From Rhabditophanes sp. KR3021 (Eukaryota > Nematoda > Chromadorea > Rhabditida > Alloionematidae), in contig CAUJLY010000006.1 in the NCBI GenBank assembly GCA_963281155.1, positions 7,006,001 through 7,070,000 on the forward strand: a DNA stretch of 64,000 nt. Direction: 5' to 3'. How positions within the stretch are numbered: the stretch's first letter is position 1; each line of letters starts with the position of its first letter. A program made the position numbers and the translations under genes. Shown piece after piece: positions 25,991 through 38,334 of this stretch. The notes beneath the pieces were generated by a model. That model saw only the letters and a list, made by a program, of their open reading frames with translations, was not told the DNA's origin and made no database searches.

Positions 25991-27159
25991 TTAGGACTAA
26001 TTCTGATACAGACTGGCATATGATTACTTTAATTAATAGTTTTATTTAATTATATCATGTTTTCTTATACTCTTTCTCTTTATTTCCAAATGTATCAGTC
26101 TGCCATGATAGTTATTAAAATAAAATATTTTTTAACTGCCTACAAATCCGGAAAAATTGAAAAAACGAATAATTTAGCACGTGTGTATACTTTTACATTG
26201 TGTTGAATCTATACCAATTACAATAATACATAATTTAATGAAAAGACAACTTTGATTTTTTGCAAAGTGTTTAGGACACCCAATTTAATATTTTTCCATA
26301 TTTTGTAGTTAAACAAACTTTATTATCCAGCCTATTATGCCGTGAAAATAAATCAAGTATAGACCCAATCTCCTTATCAATATGAAATATTATGCATCAA
26401 TGCATATTAACTTTTATATTCAATCAGATCAGAATAATAACAGTTATATTAACATGATATTTTCAAACAATACAGATTAAGAAATATGTTTATTCCAATA
26501 AAATTTTGAAAGTAATAATAAAAACAATACTAAGATCAATTTAAAATATATTATCTAAAACAAATCTTAATAACTTTTACCAAATGTTGGGGCATTTTGG
26601 ACAATAAAATAAGGTATCAAATAATTTTAGGGATTGACAGGTTCATATTGTTGAAATATGTGGATGGATGTTGGTTGCAACCAAGTCACAATTGCAAATC
26701 ACGAGGAAAAAATAAAAAATGGTGACACAATAATGTAAAGACCAAATAGAAGCAGGAAGTTGTTTAAAAGGTGATAATCGAAAAGCAGCTTTCTGTTGAT
26801 AGATATTTCTTTGTTAAAGATTGAAAGTACGACTTCTGGAATCTACAAAACAAGGTGTACGTTTTGTAACAGATTTGTATTTTTTCAGACATAAAAAAGT
26901 TAAATATCAATGTTTAATTGATAGAACAAGACAATTGAATAAACTCCAAATGTGATTTCATATTCCAATATCACAGTGTGATAAAAAATTCCATTTCAGA
27001 TAAAAAGCATCTTTTAAAATCAGTTTAAAGTATTAAGAAATATAAACCATTATTACTACTATTTCAAGCTAGTAAATAATTTAAAAAAATCAAAAACAGC
27101 CTAAAGGATGTTGTAAAATAATGAATAATTGGTGTATAAAAGTAAATGTAAACTAATGT
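25991..27159. other. Intergenic AT-rich DNA, no gene seen
   Basis: About 1.2 kb lie between the retrotransposon fragment and the 3' end of the TRAF-domain gene. It presumably contains the 3' UTR of the latter. Nothing else stands out. Confidence 0.6.
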
Positions 27160-30100
27160 TTAATTACGCCCAATGTTTTTTGGCACATCTCCATAAAAAT
27201 GATTCCATTCAACTGACCCGTTGAGATTATTTAACGGTTGATTGTATAGATTGCTTGATGAAGTTGATGGCGTTGAAATATTCTGGTATGGTGCATAAGC
27301 CGCTGGAACAAAATTAGAGGAACTTGAAGCAGGTGTACCAATTGGGGCAATGGAGGAGTTTCCGGTATTGTTAAATGAACGAGTGTCAACTCCAGTGCTC
27401 CACTTTTGAGTTTTATACATTTCAGATGGAGAGACCTTTAGATCCAATGAGTCACTAATGGCATTAAAAGAATCATTGTAGTAGTTTGACACATGGTTTG
27501 AATTTCCATTTACTCCATACCCAGAATTTTGACTATTTACAGCTCTCGATGGAGCACCAACAATTTTTGAAGCTGGTCCAAGGCTAGGTGTGTTGAATGA
27601 ACTGTATTTAGAAGTGCTAAAGTTTCCGTAATCATTGTCGTTGGTGTCAGGTCTGTTGAAATTGGAATCACCAAGGAAAGCATCTCTAAAAATGTTTGAG
27701 TTTCCTGTACCCCCGGAAGTGCTAATCCCGAACATATTGTCATTGACAGCTGAATTCACATTTGTTGTACCCCAAGTACCACCCCAAATTCCATTATCAA
27801 GAGGCGGTGGTGAAGTCTTAGGAGTTTGATTAACATTCCGAATAGGTCTTCCAATTGGAGCAATTGCGTTGTTGCTTTGCATATTATTGACAGGAGAAGA
27901 GATAATATTACTTCCATAATTGTAAGCATTTGTTCTAACAGTTGGCATGGAGTTCATGTTGGTAAAGTTGTTGTCTCTCATGTTGTTATTCATGGAATTC
28001 CGCATGTGGTGAGATTGATCTCTTTGGAAATTGTTGTTATTATGGTGTGGGTTGTGGGAAGTAACAGATTCAGCTTGAATATTCTGAAGAGTTTGCTGGA
28101 CAAGGAAACCAACGTTATTTGTTTCGTCTCTATTACCAGTTACACTTGTTGTACTAGCAGTTAAATTGTACAGAACTGAATAATGAACTCTTGGAAGAAT
28201 TGGCAAATCTTCCATTTTTGGAAGAGGAGGAGGCCTGTTAATTTTGATTTTTTTAAGTTGAGAAATGCTTTTACCAGCGGAAATTTCTTTGTAAAATTTG
28301 TTGTAATTAGATTTGTGAGTTTCAACACTACTATCAATTGTGGCGATGTATTCTTCGAGAAGCGTGATGTTCTTCTTAATATTTTCACTAAATCTGTACT
28401 TTTCATTTTCTTCATGGGTCTTCCAAACTTCTAATTCCTTCTTAGCATTTTCTTTAGCTCTTTCCAATTCTTTAACACCATTTTCTAAACATTTTTCTAG
28501 ATAATTAGTTTCGGCACGTTTGAAGCGTTCATGTAATGAAGCAGTTTCCTTTTCAGAAAACCTCTTGTAAGTTACAAGGGTTAGTTGGGATGTTTTAAGA
28601 GAATTATTGCGTTCTTCAAGCATATGCTGAGCTTTTTGGTATCCCTCTTGAGCAGAGGTTAGTTCGTTTTGAATGTTACGTTTAGAATCAGCAAGTGATT
28701 GATTTTCACGCTTCAATTTGGATATTTCATCTTCGTATTTCTTTTTTATTTCGACATTATCTTTAATCGCAGCAGCAGTTTTAACTCTCTCTCGTTTTAG
28801 CATCATCTTCTGACAAAATGATACCTTTAATCTTCTTTTCCAATTTCTTGATTTCTTGTTGAGAAGCTGCTAATTGAGATTTTAATTGTTCATTAGACTT
28901 ATTTGAAGCAGCTAATTTCTCCCTTGTTTCAGTCAAAATATTGTTAGTTTTGTCTTGTTTAATCTGCATTTGTTTGAATTCAATGTCGTAGTTTTCTTCT
29001 CTCTTTAGCAATTCTTTAGTAAAATGACTCCACTTAGCGTCAATGCGTTTGACAATTTTAATGAAATCACTGGGAACAACGCAGAGACGTGACTTGAAGC
29101 GATCAGCAACGTTAATAAGCTGGTTAATCGTATCTGAGACACTATTAATTTCAACCTTTTTGTTTTGAACAAGTGGGCTTTTTTGGAAAGAAACACACAT
29201 GGCCCTGAAAGATGCATTATGGGAATACATGTTTGGTCTGGCAGAATTTTCAAGATCACCACCATCTTCCTTGAGCAATACATCTCCGGCCTCTGTCTTA
29301 ATAATATTCTTTTTGTTGATATTACCCGCTTCAATTGTGAACTTAACCATTTCGTTGGCGACTGTGACAAGGGTAAGGTATGCTTTTTGAACTTCTTCAT
29401 CAGCAGACATGACCTCAAATTTGGTAATTAAAGTGCACATGTCAGAAGTAAGTTGATGCATACGATACAAATCCAAATGCATGATGTAACAGCAATTGCT
29501 AAACATTTGCTTTTGATCATTGGTAAGAGAACTTAAATATTGCTCTGGAGTAACAACTACCTCTTCCTTGTTAATACCATTTTGGGCGTTAAAGTAATCA
29601 GAAAACTGAAGCGAAAAAATCTTTGCGTACTTTGTCGCAAAGTCGACTGGGTCATCGGGAGAAGTTTCAATTGGAATTGGACATTGAATTTGTTGGAGTT
29701 GTTCAATAATTTTCAAAATATTATCAATTGTAGTTCCGAATTTGCTTCTGGCTTCTTCATCAAAATATTGAGCAAAAATGTCAACCTGTTTTGCGGCATA
29801 ATTATTGATAGATTGAGCATTCAAAATATATTCAGGATTAATTGGAAGTGGTAATTTACCATCAAAGGGTGGTGGGCAATTCAACATAGGAATGCAACCG
29901 GGTGAAAATTTTAAGTCTAGAGATTTGTTATTCATTCCCATAAATTCTCTGGCAACATTGAATCCCTTGGCATTGCGTTCGATATTCTCAACAAAGTTGG
30001 ACATTGCAGTAGTATCTTGATCAAGCAAAATGCTATTGTTAAGGAAAGCTACAGCAGTAGGATCAGGAATAACTAAAACGTATTAAATAAAAGACTTTCA

Positions 30101-32217
30101 CAAAATGACTTACTATATTCACTTTGTGTTGGTGGTTCAAAAACTCCCCAGCATTCGAAAGTAACTTCATTCTTCTCGTTACTTGACATAACATATTGTC
30201 TTGGAGAATACATGAATGGATGAGAGATGGCAGTGGCATCAAATTGTGGCTGATTCCCTTCATATTTCTTTTGCTCTAAACCTTTGCGAATGTGTTCGTG
30301 CTGTTCAATCATAAACTGAGTCATAAGCAATTTCTGTTCGCCTTTGCTAAGTTTAGCTACTGCTTCATCTGATAAACCAAATGCAGTTTCAATTACTTTT
30401 TTAGAAGTAAATAAAAATTTGTCTGATGTGCTAGTTTGTCTATTTTCAGATTTTCCAATTTTGGCAACAAATTTCCTAATTGAATCGTCTTCACTAACTG
30501 CTGTGGTTGTTTTTGCAGTTGTGGTAGCAGATTTTTCCCCTTCTTCTTTGTAATTAAATGGTCTAAGGCCTATACGCTTTTCAGCTTCAACAATTTGCTT
30601 CTTTTGTGATTCAGTCAACATTTTAGGTGGCTTATTAGTTTCCAACATAACCTTTGCTGCTTCAGTCAAATTCCTGGCATTCCTGGCAGCTTCAGCAATA
30701 TTTTTTAAATTTTTTTGATTTTTGTTATGCTCAGAACTTGGGCCTGATGATGCGGCAGCAACTTTTCCTTTAGACACAGCAACGGCTTTACGAAGTGTAG
30801 TAGTGTTACCAGTTAGAGCTTGTTTCAAAACTTGTTGAGTGACAACATCATCTTTTGATACGGCAGCTTTAGTTTCGGTTTGAATTCGGGATAGAGTTTC
30901 CTGAACTTTCATCTCGATAAGTCTTTCTTTCTGAACTGCAATCAAGCTTTTGGATCTTTCGCAGCGGTTTTTACAAAGCTTGAGAGCAGACAAATTCATG
31001 TCAAGAGCTTTGTCCAATTCGCAGCGACTGCATTGAAATTCAGCAACTCTCAAAAAATCACCAATTTTCTTGAGAAATTCCATTTTTGTAAAGATTTCCC
31101 TAGCTGGATCAGCTTTAACCATAACTTCCAAAGTTACAGTGTTTTTTTTGATAAATCCTTGTGTGGGATCTATGATATCAGACCACGTCATAAAGCACGA
31201 ATAACCCCAATCATTCTCTTTAGACGTGTATGTGTGATTTGTTTTCCTAGTAAAATTTGGAACACCATCTTTTTGCGAAATAAGACGTAATTCTGCAGAC
31301 GAATGAACACTCCATTGATCAGCGTAAGAATCTGGACAGCATTGCAGAAAAAACCCCAAACATTTTTGAGCTCCTTTTTTTTGAACAACATGGGATCTTG
31401 GCATAACCATAATTCTCCTGAAAATATATAATACACCCAATTTCTAATTAGACTAAATTTACCATGGAATTCCATTAATAATTCTGGTTGGGCCCCGTAC
31501 TGTGTCAGTCATTGCATCGAAGTTTCGAATAACTAGCTGGATATACCCTTCAAAGTTGTGATCGTCTGAAGTCACATAATCAGTTGAATGTGGATCTGTG
31601 TGACCAGCTCTCATGTATCCATTAGGCAAAACTTTCGTGCGAAAGCTAGTAGTAGAAGGTCTGAAACCATTCGCTTTCAAATTTGCATTGATAAGATTGT
31701 TCGCATCAAAACCAGGTAAAAAATTCGGATCATTTTGGCAGCCTTCTCCATGAGAAAATTCACCGCACCATTGAGGGTCAGAAGTATGATCAAAATTGAT
31801 AGGACGACTTTCGTCTTCCTCCTCATCTTCCTCTTCCCCGTCATTGTTAGTGGCTGGAAAATCGGAACGAGAATCATCGTGTGCACTCAACATATTGTTG
31901 GCTTGATCACTTTCAGATTCCTCTTGTTCTTTGTCATTTACAGCACTGTGAGATGCAGATTGGCATGCGTGATTAGAATTCTTTTTGCTAAAGAACTTGG
32001 TTCTTTTGCGTTGAGATTTTCCTTCATTGACCCGGTCTTCTGATTCACCTCCTGAGCTAGATGTATACTCGGAGGTATCATGATTCGAAGAGCTAGACGA
32101 AGATCCTTGAATTTCACGTACGTCATCGCAGGTATTCGAAATTACTGATGAGTCAGTATTTCGATGGTGACGATGACACCGAGACTCAGAACTTCCTCCA
32201 GCAGTGTGTTCATCCAT
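27160..32217 (-). CDS. USP7-type TRAF/MATH-domain protein with long coiled-coil and N/S-rich tail
   Basis: Exons 32217-31463, 31417-30114 and 30072 onward join in frame. A further step at 28824-28791 is needed to reach the last part ending at 27160; total about 1645 aa. Residues 1 to about 215 are Ser/acidic and disordered. About 220-365 form a TRAF (MATH) domain very like that of USP7: GIPWRIMVMPRS, LGFFLQCC, ENDWGYSCFMTWSD, VTLEVMVKADPARE. No ubiquitin-peptidase Cys or His box follows. Instead come a helical segment with CSRC, an Ala/Lys-rich region, a helical middle part, coiled coils at about 1030-1260, a proline motif (RPPPLPKMEDLPILP) and a roughly 330-residue Asn/Ser/Gly-rich tail. USP7-type TRAF domains bind P/A-x-x-S peptides, so this may be an adaptor, but its role is unknown. 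GTTAG directly precedes the AATG start. Confidence 0.82.
28791..28824 (-). other. Frame discontinuity: 34-bp candidate intron or one-base indel
   Basis: The upstream frame ends at 28781 (…SEDDAKTRES, stop). The downstream coiled-coil frame is open from before 28806, offset by one base. A GT-AG segment of 34 bp (GTATCATTTT ... AAACGAG) would restore the frame, but its acceptor lacks the TTTTCAG seen in all other introns here. Removing one A from the AAAA run at 28796-28799 would also join the frames and keep a continuous charged helix. Confidence 0.6.
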
Positions 32218-35200
32218 TCTAACAATAGTTGTATGAATATTTAATAGAGTATGTATAATTTACTGAAAAAATAATAATGCTTTTTGTAAATATTTTCAAT
32301 AGTGTGTATTAAATATTGCAGTAAATGGTATATTTGCGTACAAAAAGGGTCTCAATGCGTGGGGTGATACCGTTACCAAGAGATAAAATAATGTGCATTG
32401 ACAAAACGTATTCAAATGAACTGTTTATCAGACTATTATTATATAGAATCGATTTTATACTCATGATAAATATGTGCAAATGTAATATATAGGTTATAAT
32501 TTCTGCTGACATATTACACCACAATCAACAAATAGTATTCAAAAAACGTAAAATTAACATTTTGAGTAGTATTTTAATTGTTTAATTTATTGATAGATGT
32601 AATCTTGATTGAGCACAAATAGACTAAAGTAAATTGTGAATACATAGGGTCCCAATCTAATAAAAGTGAATATTTTAAATAATTTTGTTTTCCCAGGATA
32701 TGATCTTTAAAATGAAAATTGTATAATTTAGGCTTACGAGTGTGCAACAAAGGAGGTGTATGCTTGTGTATGATACCATTTAAAGGACAAATTATAATAA
32801 TTAGACAAATTGTTGGTACTTCTTGTAGATCATAATGCTATGCTTTCGACCACTATTTAACTGGACGCCAAAAAGAAGATATCTCTTTACAAACGAAGGA
32901 CATGAAAGGTTGGATATGTGTGCGGGTGTAAAGTATTGTACTTAGCAAATGAATCTAATCCATATGGGTGGTAAAAGAAAGGTCACGCTGGGTTAGCAGA
33001 ATTGCATCATAATTTTAATTGGTATCTGATCCTTTTTTAGATTCGCTATCTTTTAATATAATATTGTCGCATATCGATACACTAGAGATGGCTTTAATAA
33101 AATAGATATGTCTTGTAAACTTGTATAAATACACGCCAGACAATCTACAGCAAATATCATTCATCTTACAAAGATTCATCTGACATAAATTGATTATTAG
33201 GATCTTTGATGAAAAACCATCTCTTTTCTATTTAAAATCATTTAAAGCAAATATTTTTTAAAATAATGTTAAAATGACTATATTCCAATAGAAGATTAAA
33301 ACTATGCATAGTGTCATATTTTGTGATAAGTAAAGATAGTTCTAAATCATATTATTCTAAACATTTGCAATTAATAATTATAAGGAATAAAGACCATCAC
33401 TGCTAAGAATCAATTGAACCTAAAATTTAAAATGGTAGCCATTGATATTTAATTGAACAAATAAAGTAACTGAGATAATATCAGCGGTCATCTAGTATCA
33501 AAAAATTAAATGTAGAATATAATGTTTTTTGAATGTCGTAGATAGTGATTAATGATAAAAAATAGAATATTTAGTCGAGTTAATTTAAAGTTAAAGAAAC
33601 GTCTAAATTATAGTAACCAAAAATCCCGTGATAAGACAGAGATGTTTGAAAGTAGACTAAAAATAATGCATGTCAAAGGCGACTAGTCTTTGCAATGAAG
33701 CTTGCTGTTACATATTCTTCACTATTCACCGGCTCATAATTTTTTAAAGTTAGTGGACAATCATCAATAGATATAATAAATAGTACGGCAGCCACATCGC
33801 TATACTTTGTTTTTAGAGACCCTTATATACATCCAGTTGAATTGATAAGACGTAATTTTAATAAATAGTTTAGAATATGCGAGTTAAAATATGTATACAC
33901 TGTTACAACAAACCAGAGTTTAAACGAATGAGCAGGAATAGACTATTATTAAAACGTTTATAAAATGAGATAACAAATTGATTTGATTAAAAAGAAAAGC
34001 TATTCATAGTTGGCAAATGACTCACTACTGATGAATAAAAACACGTCACACTTTTACGCGCATTCTATCCCAGGAAATAGATGTTTTTTTGAAAAGAGGG
34101 ATAAATTTTGGTACATATATTTTATATCGTTATTAAGGGACATAAATCGATATTTTTTAGGTTGATTTGGGGCCAGCTCTTTCAATTACGTATATACAAC
34201 CAACAAATGACCCACATTCCAAATATTTTGCTTTAATGCCGATTGTTCTTTACTTTGGTGCTTCATAAATTACATATATTCTTTATCAAATAAACACATT
34301 TATTGAGTGAATTTTCAATTTTATAGTGTATAAATGATTTTTCGAAAAATGCAGTAGCAAATACGTGAAAACTTAAGCTATTAGGTAAATAAAATGTTTC
34401 TAAAACTTAAAAAGTCATAGAAATATCAATGTATAAAAGAAAGGAGAAAAGTTCAATAAGAAGGCATAAGTCCGCAATATCTTTGGACAATGCCGAATCG
34501 TCAATTAACTATCTTTAATAATGACAAGCACTCATATATTTTTAAATTTCCATAAATGTTTTTTTTGCAAGTTAAGAAACTGTAAAGTTATTGTATATGC
34601 TTCATTTGAAAATACGTATGATATATTAAACAATAATGATTTTGATTTTATCTAGTAACAATTTTTTTATCCCATATAATCAAAAACTGACAACTATTGT
34701 TTACAGATTAGATTGGAAAGAGTTTTGATTTAATATAAATTTTTTGCTAACTTGTATTTTGATCTGTCTATCAGTGTAAAATTATTAAAGTACATGCATA
34801 AAACAAATTATGATAAAGGAAAAGATAGGTAATGGCAAGAAACAAGCAATAGTATTCTCTTTTAGGTTTAATTTATTTTATAGAAATTGATGCGATGTAT
34901 GAAAGATGTGATTTTGTATTCGATGTAGTGCAAAAATGAAACAGTGATATCAGATAGGAAATATATTATTTAAACTAAAGCAAACAATTTATATAATATC
35001 AAGTAACTGTTAGCAAAACGATATTTTACCGTCATCATGAAAATGAGTGTAATTGTTGGCAGCTGTTGGTGTGTAAGAATATTAAAAACAACAAATTGGC
35101 ACACATTCGGACAAAGTAAACTCTGTTGTAGTACATAATTTGTATGATGATTAAGCAACATTTTACAAAAAATAGTCGATGCTACTTTGTTATGACCATT

Positions 35201-36668
35201 TTGTTTGTATGGTTAATCATATACGTATTGTTAGTGAAAAACACATACCAAGCGAGTAATTTTTTGATACTAATGAAATTAGTTTTTAAGGTTAGTCAGG
35301 ATAAGGTATTATAAAAGCACATCAGCATCAAAAATGAACATATCACTGGTATTATTTTAAAATATTCTAATAAAAATTTATTCACAAATGTCTTTAAAAA
35401 ATTCATCATTTGTTTTGTAAACGTAGCAATAAAATTCAAGTTAGTGTGGGTTTTGTAAATAAAATATAAAACGATTTTTTGTGTATAAGATAGATGATAT
35501 GGATGCATATTTTGATAATATAACATCAGTGCACATCCAATTTAGTATAACACAATGCATACACCTAATTGTTTTAAAGATCATAATAGGAATTGAGTTA
35601 AAATGTCTGTGATGACTGTTTATAATAAAAGATGATTTTTTGAAAAGATTAGTACGCATTTTTGAATGATAAAAAGCAATAATGACTTGATTTATCGATA
35701 CAAAAATGTCAACCAATACAATTTGTAAGAATTTCAAATAAAATTGAATAGACATTTGTCTGGTATATGTAATATTAAGTTTGTTGTGTGTGGTTACTGG
35801 CAAATGTGTATTTTTTGATAAAGAGAACTAATAGAGGAAATGTTAAAACGAGAACATATTTAGGCCGAAAGAAGCCCAAGACGATTATGATAAAGTAAAA
35901 GAGATGCTACACTTTTATGTGTATATAAAATATATTTGAAGTAGAGTAGTTTTTATATGAATTTATCCTGCAATTTGGTATTGGTACTCGCTTTAATACG
36001 ATCACTTTATTTATTTAAATTCAACCAAACCCAAGAACTTTTCTTCACCATTACGGCGATAGAGGAAGAAATGATATTATGATTGCGATAATGTATAGAT
36101 TTGTATGTGTATGTAAGTTCAAAGAGGCGAACAAAAGTGGCGAAGGTTGAACATGTATGCAGCCAATTTTGGTAGTTATAAAATGGTTGAATATAATATT
36201 TCTGCAGAAGAATGGAACAAAACGTACAAAGCAATGACACGTCGTCCGTTCCTAAAGTCTAATTCTATAAGGTTAAATCTGCAGCTAAAAAATGGTCACT
36301 CAGAGCGTTAAAAAACAATAAATCACTATGTGAGCGTGTCAAAGGCCTTATGTATATATAAATAAATTAAATAAGGAACGACAAAACCATCTACGACATA
36401 AATTCAAGTGGAGATAATAGGGTGATTTTCCAAACAAAGTTGAACATGAATATATACACTATAAGGCATGATATTAAAAAAATGGAAAATTCATAATATT
36501 ATAAGATTTTGCGAAAAATGTATTAATCAAAGTTACTTGCAATATATACAACAAATACCAAGGTATATAAAATATTTATGTCGTTAAAAAGAATACAATT
36601 GTAAAAAATTCATCATGATAAAAATTACATCTGTTTAATTGAAAAACTTCCATCCATCTGAATACATG

Positions 36669-36699
36669 TTTTCTTAATTGCAAATGCTAATTAAGAAAA
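36669..36699. repeat. Perfect 11-bp inverted repeat, 9-nt loop
   Basis: TTTTCTTAATT and AATTAAGAAAA flank GCAAATGCT. It would fold as a short hairpin. It is too short for a microRNA precursor and may be chance in AT-rich DNA. Confidence 0.7.
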
Positions 36700-38257
36700 A
36701 TGCTTCATACTTTCTATGACAAATGAATTGATATACTTATTTTGCGAACAATATAAACATAGTACTTTTCATAGATTCTTTTTTGGTGAAAATTTTCAAA
36801 ACTGTTAATAAACAATTTCTTATATGTTGTGTAACTTTAATTATCGTGATCTTTGGTGGTAAAAAGATCCATTTTATGGAAGATATGTCTTTTAAGTCTT
36901 AACAGATACATTATGGAGAATAATTATTTTTTACATTGAATATACTTTTTTAATTAATGAGAGGAAAATAAGAGCAAATAATATTTTGATTGCAAAATTA
37001 TTATTGTATGGTTGACGATGATCATGTATACATATTGACGCCACACTTATTTTAACAATGTGACATTGTTTATTAGAAAAAAATATTAATAAGCTCATTT
37101 TTGTCTAAAAAATTCATGCTTCACGTGATAGTAAGTAAGATTAAATTCCGCAAAAGTAAACAAAAATAAACATGTTGGGTAAGGAAGGGCATAGCAAATG
37201 TAGTTTAAATGCTAAAATTCATGAATTATTTGGTCAAACAGTCAAAAATTTATTATATCCAATAAAGATGATTGATTTTCCGCCACAGCTAAACTCCATT
37301 AAACGTCAATCAAATAAACAAGTTGTAGTGGTGGAAACGATTTTGCGTTACCATTTGTTTAATTAAATATACAAATTTAACTCAAAATATGGTGTACAAT
37401 CACAATGGAAATTGTATTCCTGCGTATCAAAAAATAATGCAAGAATTAAAGTAATTTAAACTGCCTATTAGACAGAGTCAATTAAATTCTTTTATTAGAC
37501 CTTTGGTTAATTAAAAGAGAAAATCCCATTTAAAGAAGTGTCTATTACAAAAAATGCATTTAAGAAGAGTCTTGTTGCATTTATAATCACATTGGATAGT
37601 AATGATGTAATGAATAATGTTTATTAATTTTTACGATTGGTTAAATTAGACTACCACCGTCTGTTTTGTAATGCAAAGTGTCAGGCATTTTTTATACAAA
37701 ATATAAATGCAATAAATAGATAGGATAATATGATATGTATACACTTTTTGGTGGAAAAAATGGCTTTGTGTCAATGAAATTATTGAAGATGGCATCAATA
37801 GAAAGTACAAATCTTTTGATCAAGTATGCGAACATGTTTTGTAAATATATTTTTTATCTCAACAAAAATGCGCCTGGCATATCTAATCTTATACAATAAA
37901 TGTTATGGAAACCTATGTTTTTTATTTATTGTCCCTTTATCAATAGAAATATACTGGCCAGAATATTTTCAATAGAGATGAATCGCAGATGCCAGTACAA
38001 TTCAGGCTTTTACTACAAATGAATGTTGCTAATATATAGAATAAATTATTTGTGCAATGGTGATGTAAAGTAAGTATTTCTGCTAAACTCTTATATGAAA
38101 GCTAAATTGTTTATATTGTTGCATAGCAAAAGGTTAACTTAAAAATAGCTGCCATAAACAATTATCGGTTATGTTATAATCACAATGACAGATTAGTTGA
38201 CTTATAGTGTTCGTACTGATCAATACAGAGAGCACATTATTTACAATATTGAATAAT

Positions 38258-38263
38258 TTTATT
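38258..38263 (-). promoter_or_regulatory. Polyadenylation signal of DHX34
   Basis: AATAAA on the minus strand, about 72 nt after the DHX34 stop codon, fits a nematode 3' end signal. Confidence 0.6.
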
Positions 38264-38334
38264 ATGTAAATCAAAAATGTCAATTAAAAATAAATAAAAG
38301 ATATTAAATTTAAAGTGATGTAATCAAGAAAAAT

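Larger units (their letters stand above)
32218..38334. other. 6.1 kb intergenic region, no gene seen
   Basis: This long AT-rich stretch separates the gene-poor left part from the dense cluster. The longest open frame (35441-35803 minus, 120 codons) has low-complexity composition and no recognisable domain. A perfect 11-bp inverted repeat with a 9-nt loop lies at 36669-36699. At the right edge an AATAAA signal on the minus strand (38263-38258) lies about 72 nt past the DHX34 stop. Confidence 0.6.

Noticed and set aside
26972..26986. Palindrome TATCACAGTGTGATA, similar to a miR-2-type seed
   Set aside because: There is no loop or longer stem around it, so no microRNA precursor can form.
28781..30028. 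Treating the two frames at 28.8 kb as two separate genes
   Set aside because: The second frame continues a coiled coil and overlaps the first by 26 bp without a promoter or trans-splice acceptor; a single disrupted or micro-spliced gene is simpler.
35441..35803. 120-codon minus-strand frame in the 6 kb gap
   Set aside because: No domain, no splice context and no recognisable family; one such frame is expected by chance in this much AT-rich DNA.
37172..37366. 64-codon plus-strand frame MLGKEGHSKCSLN...
   Set aside because: The composition is more protein-like than its neighbours, but it is short, alone and without signal peptide or domain.
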